Positions 27,818 to 36,371 of a stretch of DNA of 48,433 nt are shown piece by piece. How positions within the stretch are numbered: the stretch's first letter is position 1; the number at the start of each line of letters is the position of its first letter. Origin of the DNA: Jiangella asiatica (GTDB lineage: Bacteria; Actinomycetota; Actinomycetes; Jiangellales; Jiangellaceae); NCBI RefSeq assembly GCF_004349065.1, contig NZ_SMKZ01000051.1, forward strand, positions 1 through 48,433. Reading direction: 5' to 3'. Both the position numbers and the translations under genes were made by a program. The notes below the pieces were generated by a model. It did not search any database. It was not told the origin of the DNA and saw nothing but the letters and a program-made list of their open reading frames with translations.

Positions 27818-28151
27818 GCCCGGCCACCGGATTTCCCCCACCGCGCACGGCGCCGCACAGCCGGGCTGGTCATGGTTGTCGCAATGGGATGGGCGCCAAC
27901 CCGTGTAACCTTGGGCTACCAGGGTTATGTCAATGGTGAGGCAGAGATACGCGGCCTCCGTATGGTTCTGGTTCACGACAATCCGGCCCGATGGGCCGAG
28001 ATAGGCCAGGATCATGCGACAAGCCCCATATCCGACCCCGAGGGCGGCACGGCTGCTCCGCCTCTTCCAGCGCCCGGCCCGTTCGAGGTTCTGATCTGCC
28101 GGATCGCCCGCGAGCAGTCGTGCCCCTCGACACGAGAAACGGTGCCCACCG
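27818..28151. other. 334-bp intergenic region upstream of the desaturase
   Basis: No convincing gene is seen; a frame at 27872-28219 has no recognisable protein character. It is less GC-rich than its neighbours. It contains one notable site, the 22-bp inverted repeat at 27906-27927. The remaining 220 bp to the desaturase start would form a long leader. Confidence 0.6.
27906..27927. promoter_or_regulatory. Candidate operator: 9-bp inverted repeat upstream of the desaturase
   Basis: TAACCTTGG and CCAGGGTTA (one mismatch) are separated by 4 bp. Size and form fit a dimeric TetR-family operator, a family that often controls desaturase genes. No such regulator is encoded nearby, so the link is inferred. 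Confidence 0.4.
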
Positions 28152-29252
28152 ATGACACAAACCGACATCGCACGCGCGAAACCGCTCAGCAAGACCGGCG
28201 GCGAAGCATCCCCTCGTGAGCGCCACGTCAGCGCGTATGCCGAGCTCTCGAAGACCATCCAGGCTGCCGGCCTGCTGAAGCGCCGCTACGGCTTCTACTG
28301 GACCCTGATGATCGGCTCGGTGGCCGCGTTCGCCGGCATCTGGGTGGGTTTCGCGTACATCGGCGACTCGTGGTACCAGTTGCTCCTGGCTGCCGCGCTC
28401 GCCGTCGTGCTGGCCCAATTCGGCTTCATCGGGCACGAGGGCTCGCACCGGCAGATCTTCGCCTCGCACCGCTGGAACGAGTGGACCGGGCGGGTGATCT
28501 CCGGCCTGTTCACGGGCCTGAGCTACGGCTGGTGGATGAGCAAGCACACCCGCCACCACCTAAATCCCAACAAGGAGGGCGCGGACCCGGACATCGCACC
28601 GGGCGTGCTGGCGTTCAGCCCGGCAGCGCTGGAACGCCGACGCGGGCTCTCGGCGCGGCTCGCCCGCCGGCAGGGCTACTTCTTCTTCCCGCTGCTGCTC
28701 CTCGAGGGTCTTGCCCTGCACGTCGCGAGCATCCAGACGATCACGCGACGGGAACGGCTCAAGCACCGCTGGGTCGAGGCCGTGTTCGTCAGCACTCGGC
28801 TCGGTGGCTACCTCACGGCGCTGTTCGTCGTGCTGCCGCCGGGGAAGGCTGCCGCGTTCATCGGCGTCCAGATGGCGCTCTTCGGGCTGCTGCTGGGCGG
28901 CACCTTCGCCCCCAACCACAAGGGCATGCCGGTGGTCCCGGCGACGATGAAGATCGATTTCCTGCGCCGGCAGGTGCTGATGTCGCGCAACATCCGCGGC
29001 GGCGCGCTCACCGATCTCGCGATGGGTGGCCTGAACTACCAGATCGAGCACCACCTGTTCCCCAACATGCCGCGGCCGAACCTGCGCCGGGCCCAGCCGA
29101 TCGTCCGCGAGTTCTGCGCCCGGCACAAGATCACCTACACCGAGACCAGCCTGTTCGGGTCATACCGAGAGGTGGTCAGGTACCTCAACGACGTGGGGCT
29201 GCGCGCCCGCGATCCGTTCCAATGTCCGTTGACCGCGCAGTACCGCACCTGA
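28152..29252 (+). CDS. Membrane fatty-acid desaturase
   Basis: This 366-residue di-iron enzyme introduces a double bond into acyl chains at the membrane, using O2 and electrons from ferredoxin or a similar carrier. The three histidine boxes are present: GHEGSH (H-x3-H), KHTRHH (H-x2-HH) and QIEHHLFP. About four membrane segments pair around residues 50-90 and 180-260. The length and boxes fit the DesA3/acyl-CoA or acyl-lipid desaturase group of actinobacteria; position specificity cannot be read. It is followed by a DEAD-box RNA helicase, and both functions are typical of cold adaptation. Confidence 0.9.
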   Translation: MTQTDIARAKPLSKTGGEASPRERHVSAYAELSKTIQAAGLLKRRYGFYWTLMIGSVAAFAGIWVGFAYIGDSWYQLLLAAALAVVLAQFGFIGHEGSHRQIFASHRWNEWTGRVISGLFTGLSYGWWMSKHTRHHLNPNKEGADPDIAPGVLAFSPAALERRRGLSARLARRQGYFFFPLLLLEGLALHVASIQTITRRERLKHRWVEAVFVSTRLGGYLTALFVVLPPGKAAAFIGVQMALFGLLLGGTFAPNHKGMPVVPATMKIDFLRRQVLMSRNIRGGALTDLAMGGLNYQIEHHLFPNMPRPNLRRAQPIVREFCARHKITYTETSLFGSYREVVRYLNDVGLRARDPFQCPLTAQYRT

Positions 29253-29423
29253 GCTCGTTTGGTCATCTCCGGCTCCGTCGGGCACACTTGGTGGCGACGG
29301 GGCACGATGACACGCCCCCGAGGTCGACTGCGACGCGCCGGTAGCAGGCGCAGGTTCCCCTTCCAGATGAGTGGGCGTCCGTTCGTGACCGGCCGATCTC
29401 TTCTCGTCCTGGAAGGACGCTTC
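29253..29423 (+). promoter_or_regulatory. Long 5' leader of the DEAD-box helicase gene
   Basis: About 170 bp separate the desaturase stop from the preferred TTG start at 29424. The frame is open through it, but the encoded residues are Arg-rich without conservation features. Long structured leaders are common on cold-inducible helicase genes. No defined riboswitch was recognised. Confidence 0.35.
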
Positions 29424-30989
29424 TTGCCTACTGACGCCCGCACGGCGCGGAGCGGCTCTGCCCGCCGCCGCGCCCGTAACCGTCGCGCTCCGCAGCCCGT
29501 TGCGGCTGTCCGCGAGTCCACCTCCACCGTGGCCACGGCCCCCGCCGCCCGCGTCGTGCCGGCCGGCGATGACGCTCGCTCGTTCGCCGAGCTCGGCGTG
29601 CCGACGGCCGTCGTCGTCGCCCTCGCGGCCGACGGCGTCACCACTCCGTTCCCGATCCAGGCGGCCACGCTCCCGGACACCCTCGCAGGTCAGGACGTGC
29701 TCGGCCGCGGCCAGACCGGCTCCGGCAAAACCATCGCTTTCGCCGTGCCTACCGTGGTCCGGCTGACGGGGTCCGGTCGGCCTCGCCGGGCCGGCCGACC
29801 CCGCGCACTCGTCCTCGTGCCCACCCGCGAGCTGGCCAACCAGGTGGCGGCCACGCTCGCACCGCTGGCGGCCGCGATGAACCTGCGCACCAGCACGGTG
29901 TTCGGCGGCGTCGGCCAGATGCCGCAGATCCGCGCGCTGCGCAACGGCATCGACATCCTGATCGCCTGCCCCGGCCGGCTCGAGGACCTCATCGCGCAGG
30001 GCCACTGTGACCTGGGCTCGGTCGAGGTCACCGTGCTCGACGAGGCCGACCACATGGCCGACCTCGGATTCCTGCCGGCGGTCCGGCGGCTCCTGGACGC
30101 CACCCCGCGAAGCGGCCAGCGGTTGCTGTTCTCGGCGACCCTCGACAACGACGTGGACACGCTGGTGCGCCGTTACCTGACCGACCCGGTCATGCACTCG
30201 ACGGCGCCAGCTGTCGCGCCGGTCACGACCATGACGCACCACGTCCTGTCCGTGGCCGCCGGCGAGAAGGGCCAGGTCGTTCGCGAGCTGGCCGCCGGGC
30301 AGTCGCGCACGCTCCTGTTCGCCCGGACCAAGCACGGTGCGAAGAAACTGGCGAGGAGTCTCACCGCGTCCGGCATCCCCGCGGTCGACCTGCACGGCAA
30401 CCTCAGCCAGGGCGCGCGCGAGCGCAACCTCGCCGCGTTCTCGGCCGGCACCGCTCGGGTGCTGGTGGCCACCGACATCGCCGCACGCGGCATCCATGTC
30501 GACGACATCGCCCTCGTGGTGCATGTCGACCCGCCAGCCGAGCACAAGGCATACCTGCACCGCTCGGGCCGGACGGCGCGAGCCGGTGCCGACGGCGCCG
30601 TCGTCACCGTGATGACGCCGGACCAGGCAGGCGACGTTCGCACGCTGTGCCGGCAGGCCGGCATCAGGCCGATCATCTCCAGGGTGTCCGCGGGCGATCC
30701 GGCGATCGAGGCGCTGACCGGGCCGAGGGCGGCGTGGGTGGAGCCAGTCGCCCACGTGCCCGCACCGCAGCGGACGCGCGGACAGCGCGCCGGCGGCGGG
30801 GACGGCCGGCGACGGCGCCGCCGCCCCGGCCGCTCTACCCAGGCCGCGGTCGCCTCCACCGGGTCGGCCGGCACCGAGCCGGCCGCCTCCGCGCGGACGT
30901 CGCGACGCCCGAAGCCAGGCGCTGCCGCCGGAACCGCCAAGACGACCGCCGGCGCGTTCTCCGCTTCCTTCTCCGGCCGCCGCCGGTAA
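29424..30989 (+). CDS. DEAD-box ATP-dependent RNA helicase
   Basis: The protein has 521 residues. Helicase motifs in order: Q-motif region PFPIQAATLPDTLAGQDVLG, Walker A GRGQTGSGKT, PTRELANQ, DEAD in TVLDEADHMADLGF, SAT in LLFSATLD, then the C-terminal RecA lobe with ATDIAARGIHVDDIALVVHVDPP and HRSGRTARAG. An Arg-rich disordered tail follows (about 440-521), probably for RNA binding. TTG at 29424 is chosen because GGAAGGA lies 7 nt upstream and the protein then begins PTDARTARSG; longer in-frame starts at 29259 or 29307 lack a ribosome site. The role is likely RNA unwinding in ribosome assembly or mRNA turnover. Confidence 0.92.
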   Translation: MPTDARTARSGSARRRARNRRAPQPVAAVRESTSTVATAPAARVVPAGDDARSFAELGVPTAVVVALAADGVTTPFPIQAATLPDTLAGQDVLGRGQTGSGKTIAFAVPTVVRLTGSGRPRRAGRPRALVLVPTRELANQVAATLAPLAAAMNLRTSTVFGGVGQMPQIRALRNGIDILIACPGRLEDLIAQGHCDLGSVEVTVLDEADHMADLGFLPAVRRLLDATPRSGQRLLFSATLDNDVDTLVRRYLTDPVMHSTAPAVAPVTTMTHHVLSVAAGEKGQVVRELAAGQSRTLLFARTKHGAKKLARSLTASGIPAVDLHGNLSQGARERNLAAFSAGTARVLVATDIAARGIHVDDIALVVHVDPPAEHKAYLHRSGRTARAGADGAVVTVMTPDQAGDVRTLCRQAGIRPIISRVSAGDPAIEALTGPRAAWVEPVAHVPAPQRTRGQRAGGGDGRRRRRRPGRSTQAAVASTGSAGTEPAASARTSRRPKPGAAAGTAKTTAGAFSASFSGRRR

Positions 30990-31093
30990 TCCCATCGGCC
31001 AGGTCGTCACGCGGATCGTGCCGATCGACGAGATCCTTGGTCTGCCACGAAATCGGCTCGACGGTCCCGTGGCCGGGCGGGCAGGGTGTGGCT

Positions 31094-31501
31094 ATGACGT
31101 CCCGCATCTCGCACACGAGCATCGACTGCGCCAACGCCTACGAGCTGTCCGAGTGGTGGAAGCAGGTCCTCGACTACGTCGACATCGCCGACGACCCCAA
31201 CGAGCCCGGCCACGAGGAGTGCGTGATCCAGACGCCCGACGGCAGCCACCAGGTGCTGTTCATCGAGGTGCCGGAGGGCAAGACGGTGAAAAACCGGCTG
31301 CACTTCGACCTGCGGCCGACCGACCGCACCCGGGACGAGGAGATCGAGCGGCTGCGCGGCATCGGCGCCACCGACGTCGCCGACCACCGCGGCAAATACG
31401 GCCCCGGCACCGGCTGGCTCACCATGGCCGACCCCGAAGGCAACGAGTTCTGCGTCCTCCGCAGCGACGCCGAGGTGGCGGCCCGCAGCGCCCGCACCTG
31501 A
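31094..31501 (+). CDS. VOC (glyoxalase-like) protein
   Basis: The 135-residue protein begins MTSRISHTSIDCANAYELSEWW and contains LHFDLRPTDRTRDEEIERL and GWLTMADPEGNEFCVL, the ending typical of actinobacterial glyoxalase-like domain proteins. ATG at 31094 is chosen; the open frame continues far upstream through the helicase gene in another frame and is not credible there. The substrate is unknown. Its stop is followed after 7 bp by a strong hairpin. Confidence 0.82.
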   Translation: MTSRISHTSIDCANAYELSEWWKQVLDYVDIADDPNEPGHEECVIQTPDGSHQVLFIEVPEGKTVKNRLHFDLRPTDRTRDEEIERLRGIGATDVADHRGKYGPGTGWLTMADPEGNEFCVLRSDAEVAARSART

Positions 31502-31508
31502 CCCCCTT

Positions 31509-31542
31509 CCTGTTGATCATGATCAAGCCCATGATCAACAGG
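31509..31542. terminator. 13-bp hairpin after the VOC gene, related to the dispersed palindrome
   Basis: CCTGTTGATCATG and CATGATCAACAGG form a perfect 13-bp stem with an 8-nt loop. It starts 7 bp after the stop codon, so it can act as a terminator (no T-run, flanked by C and G runs). It shares the GTTGAT...CATG core with the palindrome at 16494. Confidence 0.7.
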
Positions 31543-31665
31543 GGGTGAGACCGGGGCGAGCGGGATGTTCATCCGGGGTTCACGCGGGCGACGATCCGAG
31601 GCGACGTGGTGCGCGCCGAGCCACGGTTTGCTGTGACGGGGTTCCGTCGCAGCAGAGGAGGCTCG

Positions 31666-32367
31666 GTGACCACCGTTCGCCCAGGACGCCCACTCGGCCG
31701 GCTGGCTCGGTTGAGCATCGCGGCGGCCGGGGCCGCTGTCGTCGCGATCCTCCCGAGCCTGCTCATCGCCCCGGCAGCTACGGCGCACCCCTTCGGTCCG
31801 CCGCTGAACGCCCGGGTCGACGTGAACGCGAACGAGGTCTCCGTCCAGTGGCTCGCCGCCGAGGACGACTGGGTGATCCTCGGCGAGCACCTGGACGCCT
31901 TCGCCGCCCAGACCGACGCCGACGGCGGCCAGCTCACCGGCGCCGACCTGCTGGCCCGGTCGGACAACCTGCCCAGCTATCTGCTCTCACACATCTCGGT
32001 GTCGCAGCGGGGTGAGGTCTGCGCGGGCCGCGTGGACCAGCTCGACGACCTGCTGGCGCACGGCGCCCTGCTGGTGTTCGAGTGCCCCGCGGAGGTCACG
32101 GCGGTGGAGCTGAGCGTCACCGCCCTGACCGACGTCAACGAGAACTACCGCACCGTCGTCACGTCCGAGGTGCCATCGGAGCCGGGACAGTCGCTCTTCA
32201 CGGCGGGCACGTCCACCCAGATGTGGCGGTTCGACCCCGACGGCGGGTCGAGCATCGCCACCCAGTCGCTGGTCGCGGCCGGTGCTCTGGTCGTGGTCGC
32301 CGTCGGCGGCGGGGTGGTCTGGTGGCGCCGCGCCGCGAGCACGCCACCGGCCGAGGTCGCCAGGTGA
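31666..32367 (+). CDS. Secreted, C-terminally anchored protein coupled to a metal exporter
   Basis: The 233-residue protein starts with GTG at 31666, preceded by AGAGGAGG. A signal peptide (about 1-40) ends at TAAA|HPFGPP, so the mature protein would begin His-Pro-Phe-Gly. The extracellular part (about 40-195) is beta-rich with two cysteines and ends before a membrane segment (about 198-220) and a short WWRRAA tail. It overlaps the NicO-type exporter by 4 bp (GTGA). I do not recognise a named family. The context suggests it binds or delivers a metal such as nickel or cobalt, or assists the exporter, with the N-terminal His a possible ligand. Confidence 0.7.
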   Translation: MTTVRPGRPLGRLARLSIAAAGAAVVAILPSLLIAPAATAHPFGPPLNARVDVNANEVSVQWLAAEDDWVILGEHLDAFAAQTDADGGQLTGADLLARSDNLPSYLLSHISVSQRGEVCAGRVDQLDDLLAHGALLVFECPAEVTAVELSVTALTDVNENYRTVVTSEVPSEPGQSLFTAGTSTQMWRFDPDGGSSIATQSLVAAGALVVVAVGGGVVWWRRAASTPPAEVAR

Positions 32368-33173
32368 ACGGGCTGAGCGGTATCGAGGACCGGCTCGTCG
32401 AGCTCTTCGACACCCCCGGGGTGTGGTGGGCGGGCCTGGCGGTCGCGCTCGTCGTCGGCTGCGCACACGCCGTCGCGCCCGGGCACGGCAAGACGATCGC
32501 GGCCGCGTACCTGGTGGGTTCGCGTGGCCGATACCGCGACGCGCTCCTGCTGGGCGCCATCGTCGCGGGGATGCACACGTTCTCGGTGCTCGTGCTGGCG
32601 CTGGCCTGGGTGGGCCTGACCGCGTCGGGCACGACGGGCACGGAACGGATCACGTCGTGGTTGCAGGTGATCGCCGCGGTGGTGGTGATCGCCGTCGGGG
32701 TCGGGCTGCTCCGCCGGTACATCAGCGCCCGCCGGGCCGAGCCGGCTCTCGTCGGCTCGGCGACCCGATCCGCCGCGCACGGCCACGGGCACGGGCACGG
32801 CCACGGGCACGGGCACGGACCGCCGCCGGGGGTCGCGCCGTGGTCGCGTCACGGACTGGTCGCGCTGGGGCTGTCCGGCGGCCTGCTGCCGTCGCCGTCG
32901 GCCTTCCTGGTCCTGGTCAGCGGCATCCTGACCGGCCGGACCACGTACGCGCTCATCCTCGTGGCCTGCTTCGCCGTCGGCCTGGCGCTGACCCTGACGC
33001 TGGTGGGAGTCGTGACCATCAAGGGCGGCACGCTGCTGATGGCGTCGGCACACCGCTCGCCCCGGCTGGCGCGGTTGTCGCGCGGCATTCCGCTGCTCGC
33101 GGCCGGCGGCGTGACGCTCGGCGGGGTGGTCTACCTGGTGGTCGGGCTGGCCGCGGTGGCCGGCGCCGCCTGA
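32364..33173 (+). CDS. NicO/RcnA-type nickel/cobalt transporter with histidine-rich loop
   Basis: This 269-residue membrane protein has about six or seven segments. It carries HAVAPGHGKT in the first segment pair, a loop of alternating His-Gly (seven HG pairs near residues 138-152) and LGLSGGLLPSPSAFLVLV in the second half. HxxxxGHGKT and SGGxxPxPxA are hallmarks of the NicO/HoxN-related exporters. The His-Gly run probably buffers metal on the cytoplasmic side. Direction is not certain from sequence; RcnA-type members export Ni/Co. It is translationally coupled to the secreted protein upstream (GTGA at 32364). Confidence 0.87.
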   Translation: MNGLSGIEDRLVELFDTPGVWWAGLAVALVVGCAHAVAPGHGKTIAAAYLVGSRGRYRDALLLGAIVAGMHTFSVLVLALAWVGLTASGTTGTERITSWLQVIAAVVVIAVGVGLLRRYISARRAEPALVGSATRSAAHGHGHGHGHGHGHGPPPGVAPWSRHGLVALGLSGGLLPSPSAFLVLVSGILTGRTTYALILVACFAVGLALTLTLVGVVTIKGGTLLMASAHRSPRLARLSRGIPLLAAGGVTLGGVVYLVVGLAAVAGAA

Positions 33174-33228
33174 CGTCGACAGCCGCGACACAGGCGTCGA
33201 AACCGCGTCACGAACACAGGCAACCGGG

Positions 33229-34707
33229 TCATGGACGCAGGAAACCGTCGCGGACCAGGTCACGTACCCGCGGCAGCAGGTCGGCCCGCAGTTCCCCGGC
33301 GTCCACGGACAGCACGGTCGCCAGCGCGTCGATGATCGCGCCGACCGTGAGGGTGCCGTCGCAGGCGCCGACGAACCCGGCCTCGGCCGTGCCGGCGTCG
33401 ACCGCTCGCAGCAGGCCGCGGCGCTGCCGCAGCACGATGTGCTCCGGATCCTCCTCGCCCGGCCGGCCGACCTGCTCCTGCGCGAGGTGGTCGGCGACCA
33501 CCAGGCGGCTGGCGAGCAGGGCGGCATCGTCGACCCGCAGCGCCCGCGCGCGGTCGAACCAGGCCGCGACCTCCGGCCCCAACGGCTGCTCGACGGCGTG
33601 CGGCCACTCCTCGATCCGCACCGCCGGGTCCGACGTACCGGACCGTCGCAGCGCCACCCAGCCGAACCCGACGCCGTCGACGTCGTTGTCGTCGAACCAG
33701 CGCAGCCAGGTCTCGTACCGCTCGCGGTACCCGGGGCTGCCGGCCTCGCCGGAGTCGCGCAACCAGAGCTCGACGTACTCGGCGGGGTCCTCGACCTCGC
33801 GCTGGATCACCCACGCGTCGCAGCCGGTGGCGGCGACCCACGCACCGACCCGCTCCTGCCAGCTCTGCCCGCGCACGTGCATCCAGTTCGCCAGCGACTG
33901 CAGGATGCCGCCGTCGGCCAGCCGGGCGGCGCCATCGACGACCACCCGGCGGGAGATCTCGTCACCGGACCGGCCGCCGTCGCGGTACACGTGGCTGCCG
34001 CCGGGCGAGACGACGAACGGCGGGTTGGTGGCGATCAGGTCGAACCGCTCGCCGGCGACCGGCTGGAACAGGCTGCCGAGACGAAAGTCGACGTCGATGC
34101 CATTGAGGCGGGCCGTCAGCGACGCCAGCGCGAGCGCCCGCGGGCTCACGTCCGTCGACACGATGTGGTCGCAGTGCCGGGCCAGGTGCAGCGCCTGGAC
34201 GCCGCAGCCGGTGCCGAGGTCGAGCGCCCGCCCGGCCGGGCGCCGCACCGTGAGCTGTGCCAGCGTGCTGGAGGCGGCGTTGAGTCCGAGCACGTGGTCC
34301 TCGGGCACCGGCGCGCGGTGACCGTCCATGCCCGGTGTGAGGTCGGCGACCACCCACCAGTCGCCGACGTCGTCCGCGTAGGGCCGCACGTCGACCACTG
34401 CCCGCAACTGCGCGCCGTCGACGGCGACGACCCCGCCGGCCAGCAACGTGTCGACCGGCAGGACCGGCTCCAGCTCTGCCCGGCGCACCGGCGCCTGCAG
34501 CGACCACAGCCGGGTCAGGGCCGCGAGCGCGGAGCCGTCGCCGTCGGTGACCAGCCGCCCCGGCGTCGTCTCGTTGCGGTCCAGGGCCGCGGCCGCCCGG
34601 GCGCCGAGCAGGTCACGGACCCCGTCGACGGTGTAGCCGGCGGCGGCGAGCGCCTCGCGCAGCCGCACGACGTCGTCGTCGGACAGCCCGGGGTGTGGTG
34701 TCGTCAC
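33229..34707 (-). CDS. Class I SAM-dependent methyltransferase with actinobacterial N- and C-terminal extensions (NPPF type)
   Basis: The protein has 492 residues. The methyltransferase core (about 150-310) has motif I ALDLGTGCGVQALHLARH, STDVSPRALALAS and the catalytic NPPF in LIATNPPFVVSPGG, which marks N-methylation of amide or amino groups (PrmC/RsmC/TrmN6 type). The N-terminal domain (about 1-145) and the C-terminal domain (about 320-490) have no known function. The same three-part protein occurs across actinobacteria. The GTG at 34707 is preferred over an extended start at 34806; a CAGAAT hexamer ends 6 nt before it. The substrate is unknown. Confidence 0.85.
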   Translation of the reverse strand: MTTPHPGLSDDDVVRLREALAAAGYTVDGVRDLLGARAAAALDRNETTPGRLVTDGDGSALAALTRLWSLQAPVRRAELEPVLPVDTLLAGGVVAVDGAQLRAVVDVRPYADDVGDWWVVADLTPGMDGHRAPVPEDHVLGLNAASSTLAQLTVRRPAGRALDLGTGCGVQALHLARHCDHIVSTDVSPRALALASLTARLNGIDVDFRLGSLFQPVAGERFDLIATNPPFVVSPGGSHVYRDGGRSGDEISRRVVVDGAARLADGGILQSLANWMHVRGQSWQERVGAWVAATGCDAWVIQREVEDPAEYVELWLRDSGEAGSPGYRERYETWLRWFDDNDVDGVGFGWVALRRSGTSDPAVRIEEWPHAVEQPLGPEVAAWFDRARALRVDDAALLASRLVVADHLAQEQVGRPGEEDPEHIVLRQRRGLLRAVDAGTAEAGFVGACDGTLTVGAIIDALATVLSVDAGELRADLLPRVRDLVRDGFLRP

Positions 34708-34804
34708 GCCGGTATTCTGTCGTGGTGACCGAGACCCGTTCCGCCCGGAGGGCACTGTCGGGGCGCTCGGGGTCACGCCGCGCTCCGGCGGGCGGAGCTG
34801 ATCC

Positions 34805-35776
34805 ATGCCGGTGATTCCGCGTGCCGTCGGGGTTCGCCTGCCCTACGCCGACATCCCCGACCGGGTGCGCCGATGGGTCGAGACGACGCTCGGCGCCTCC
34901 GTCGTCAGTGCCGAGGGTCAGTCCGGCGGCATGTCGCCCGGCTGCGCGACCCGGCTGCGCACGTCCGCGGGCACGACGGCGTTCGTCAAGGCCGTCGGTG
35001 CCTCACTGAACCCGGAGACGCCGGCACTGTTCCGGCACGAGGCCGCGGTGCTGCGAGCGCTGCGACCGGCGCCGTACCGACCCGGCCGGCTCGGCGACTA
35101 CGACGACGGCGACTGGGTCGCCCTGCTGCTGGCGGACGTGGACGGGCGCTACCCGGACCTGGCCGACCCGCACGGGCCCGACGCCGTCGCCGTCCGGGCG
35201 ACGCTCGAGCGGCAGGCGAGGGAGCTGACGCCGTCGCCGCCGGGCCTGCACGTGCGGACGCTGCCGGAGATGGCGGGGCGCTGGCTGAGCCGCTGGCAGG
35301 AGATCGCCGCCGACCCCGCGCGGTTCCTGCCGGAGTGGGCGGTGGCGCGGGCCGGCGTTCTGCACGACCGCGTCGCCACCCTGCCCACGCGGCTGGCCAC
35401 GGAGACGCTGTGCCACTGGGATGTCCGCGACGACAACCTGCTGATCCGGCCGGACGGCGGCGTGGTGATCGTCGACTGGGGGATGGCCTGTATCGGTCCG
35501 GCCTGGGGCGACGCGTTCGCGCTAGCCCTGACCTGGGCTGACTCGCCGGTCTTCGACGAGCTCATGCGGCCCGCGGACCCGGAGACGGTGACCGACCTGC
35601 TCCTGCTCTTCGGCGGTTCTCAGGCGCGGCGAGCGGCCATGCCGGCGCCGCCCGGCCTGCCGGCCTTCCCGGCCTTCTGCCGCCGCGACGCCGACCGGCA
35701 GTTCGCCGGCGCCGCCCGCCGGTTGTGCGTCGCGACGGACGGTGAGGCCTCGTTCGAAACTCCTGGAGGTGCGTGA
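34805..35776 (+). CDS. Aminoglycoside phosphotransferase (APH/choline kinase fold) family protein
   Basis: The protein has 323 residues. The kinase catalytic loop is HWDVRDDNLL (Brenner motif H-x-D-x4-N) and the metal-binding aspartate is in VVIVDWGMACIGPAWGD. The N-lobe has FVKAVG with the ATP lysine. Such proteins phosphorylate small molecules; most environmental members are not antibiotic-resistance enzymes, and nothing here indicates a drug substrate. It overlaps the following reductase-like gene by one base (TGATG). Confidence 0.85.
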   Translation: MPVIPRAVGVRLPYADIPDRVRRWVETTLGASVVSAEGQSGGMSPGCATRLRTSAGTTAFVKAVGASLNPETPALFRHEAAVLRALRPAPYRPGRLGDYDDGDWVALLLADVDGRYPDLADPHGPDAVAVRATLERQARELTPSPPGLHVRTLPEMAGRWLSRWQEIAADPARFLPEWAVARAGVLHDRVATLPTRLATETLCHWDVRDDNLLIRPDGGVVIVDWGMACIGPAWGDAFALALTWADSPVFDELMRPADPETVTDLLLLFGGSQARRAAMPAPPGLPAFPAFCRRDADRQFAGAARRLCVATDGEASFETPGGA

Positions 35777-36336
35777 TGGCCGCGCTGCTGTACTCGATGA
35801 TCACGTCGCTCGACGGCTACGTCGCCGACACGAACGGCACGTTCGACTGGAGCGCCCCGGACGAGGAGGTGCACACGTTCGTCAACGAACTTGCGGGCCC
35901 GATCGGCACGTTCCTCTACGGGCGCCGGATGTACGAGACCATGGTCTACTGGGAGACCGCGCACACCATCCCTGACCAGCCCGACTTCATCCTCGACTGG
36001 GCACGGAAGTGGCAGGCCGCCGACAAGGTCGTCTACTCCCGCACGCTACCGGAGGTGTCCAGCGAGCGCACCAGGTTGCAGCGGACCTTCGACCCCGACG
36101 CCGTCCGCCGCCTCAAGGAGACCGCCGACGGCGACCTCACCGTCGAGGGTCCGGGCCTGGCCGCCGCGGCGCTGCGGGCCGGCCTGGTCGACGAGATCCA
36201 CCAGCTCGTCTCTCCGGTCGTGGTCGGCGGTGGGACGCCGTTCCATCCCGACGGCGTCCGCCTCGACCTCGAGCTGCTCGACGAGCGCCGGTTCGGCAAC
36301 GGCGTCGTCTTCCTGCGCTACAGCGTGCGCGACTGA
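35776..36336 (+). CDS. Dihydrofolate reductase family protein (RibD C-terminal domain type)
   Basis: The 186-residue single-domain protein has the N-terminal SMITSLDGYVADTNG motif, GRRMYETMVYW, and the C-terminal VEGPGLAAAALRAGLVDEIHQLVSPVVVGGGTPFHPDG pattern of RibD_C-like NADPH-dependent reductases. A specific substrate is not known. ATG at 35776 is chosen because GGAGGT precedes it by 6 nt and it overlaps the phosphotransferase stop; a GTG one codon upstream is possible. Confidence 0.88.
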   Translation: MAALLYSMITSLDGYVADTNGTFDWSAPDEEVHTFVNELAGPIGTFLYGRRMYETMVYWETAHTIPDQPDFILDWARKWQAADKVVYSRTLPEVSSERTRLQRTFDPDAVRRLKETADGDLTVEGPGLAAAALRAGLVDEIHQLVSPVVVGGGTPFHPDGVRLDLELLDERRFGNGVVFLRYSVRD

Positions 36337-36371
36337 CCTGCCCGCGGGCTCGCGCCGCGGTCGCGGGCGGA

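Noticed and set aside
27872-28219. 115-codon frame overlapping the desaturase start
   Set aside because: It overlaps the desaturase by 68 bp, has mixed composition and no domain; the region is better read as promoter and leader.
34805-35776. Antibiotic resistance gene call for the APH-fold protein
   Set aside because: The fold is shared by many metabolic kinases, and nothing in the sequence or neighbourhood points to an aminoglycoside substrate.
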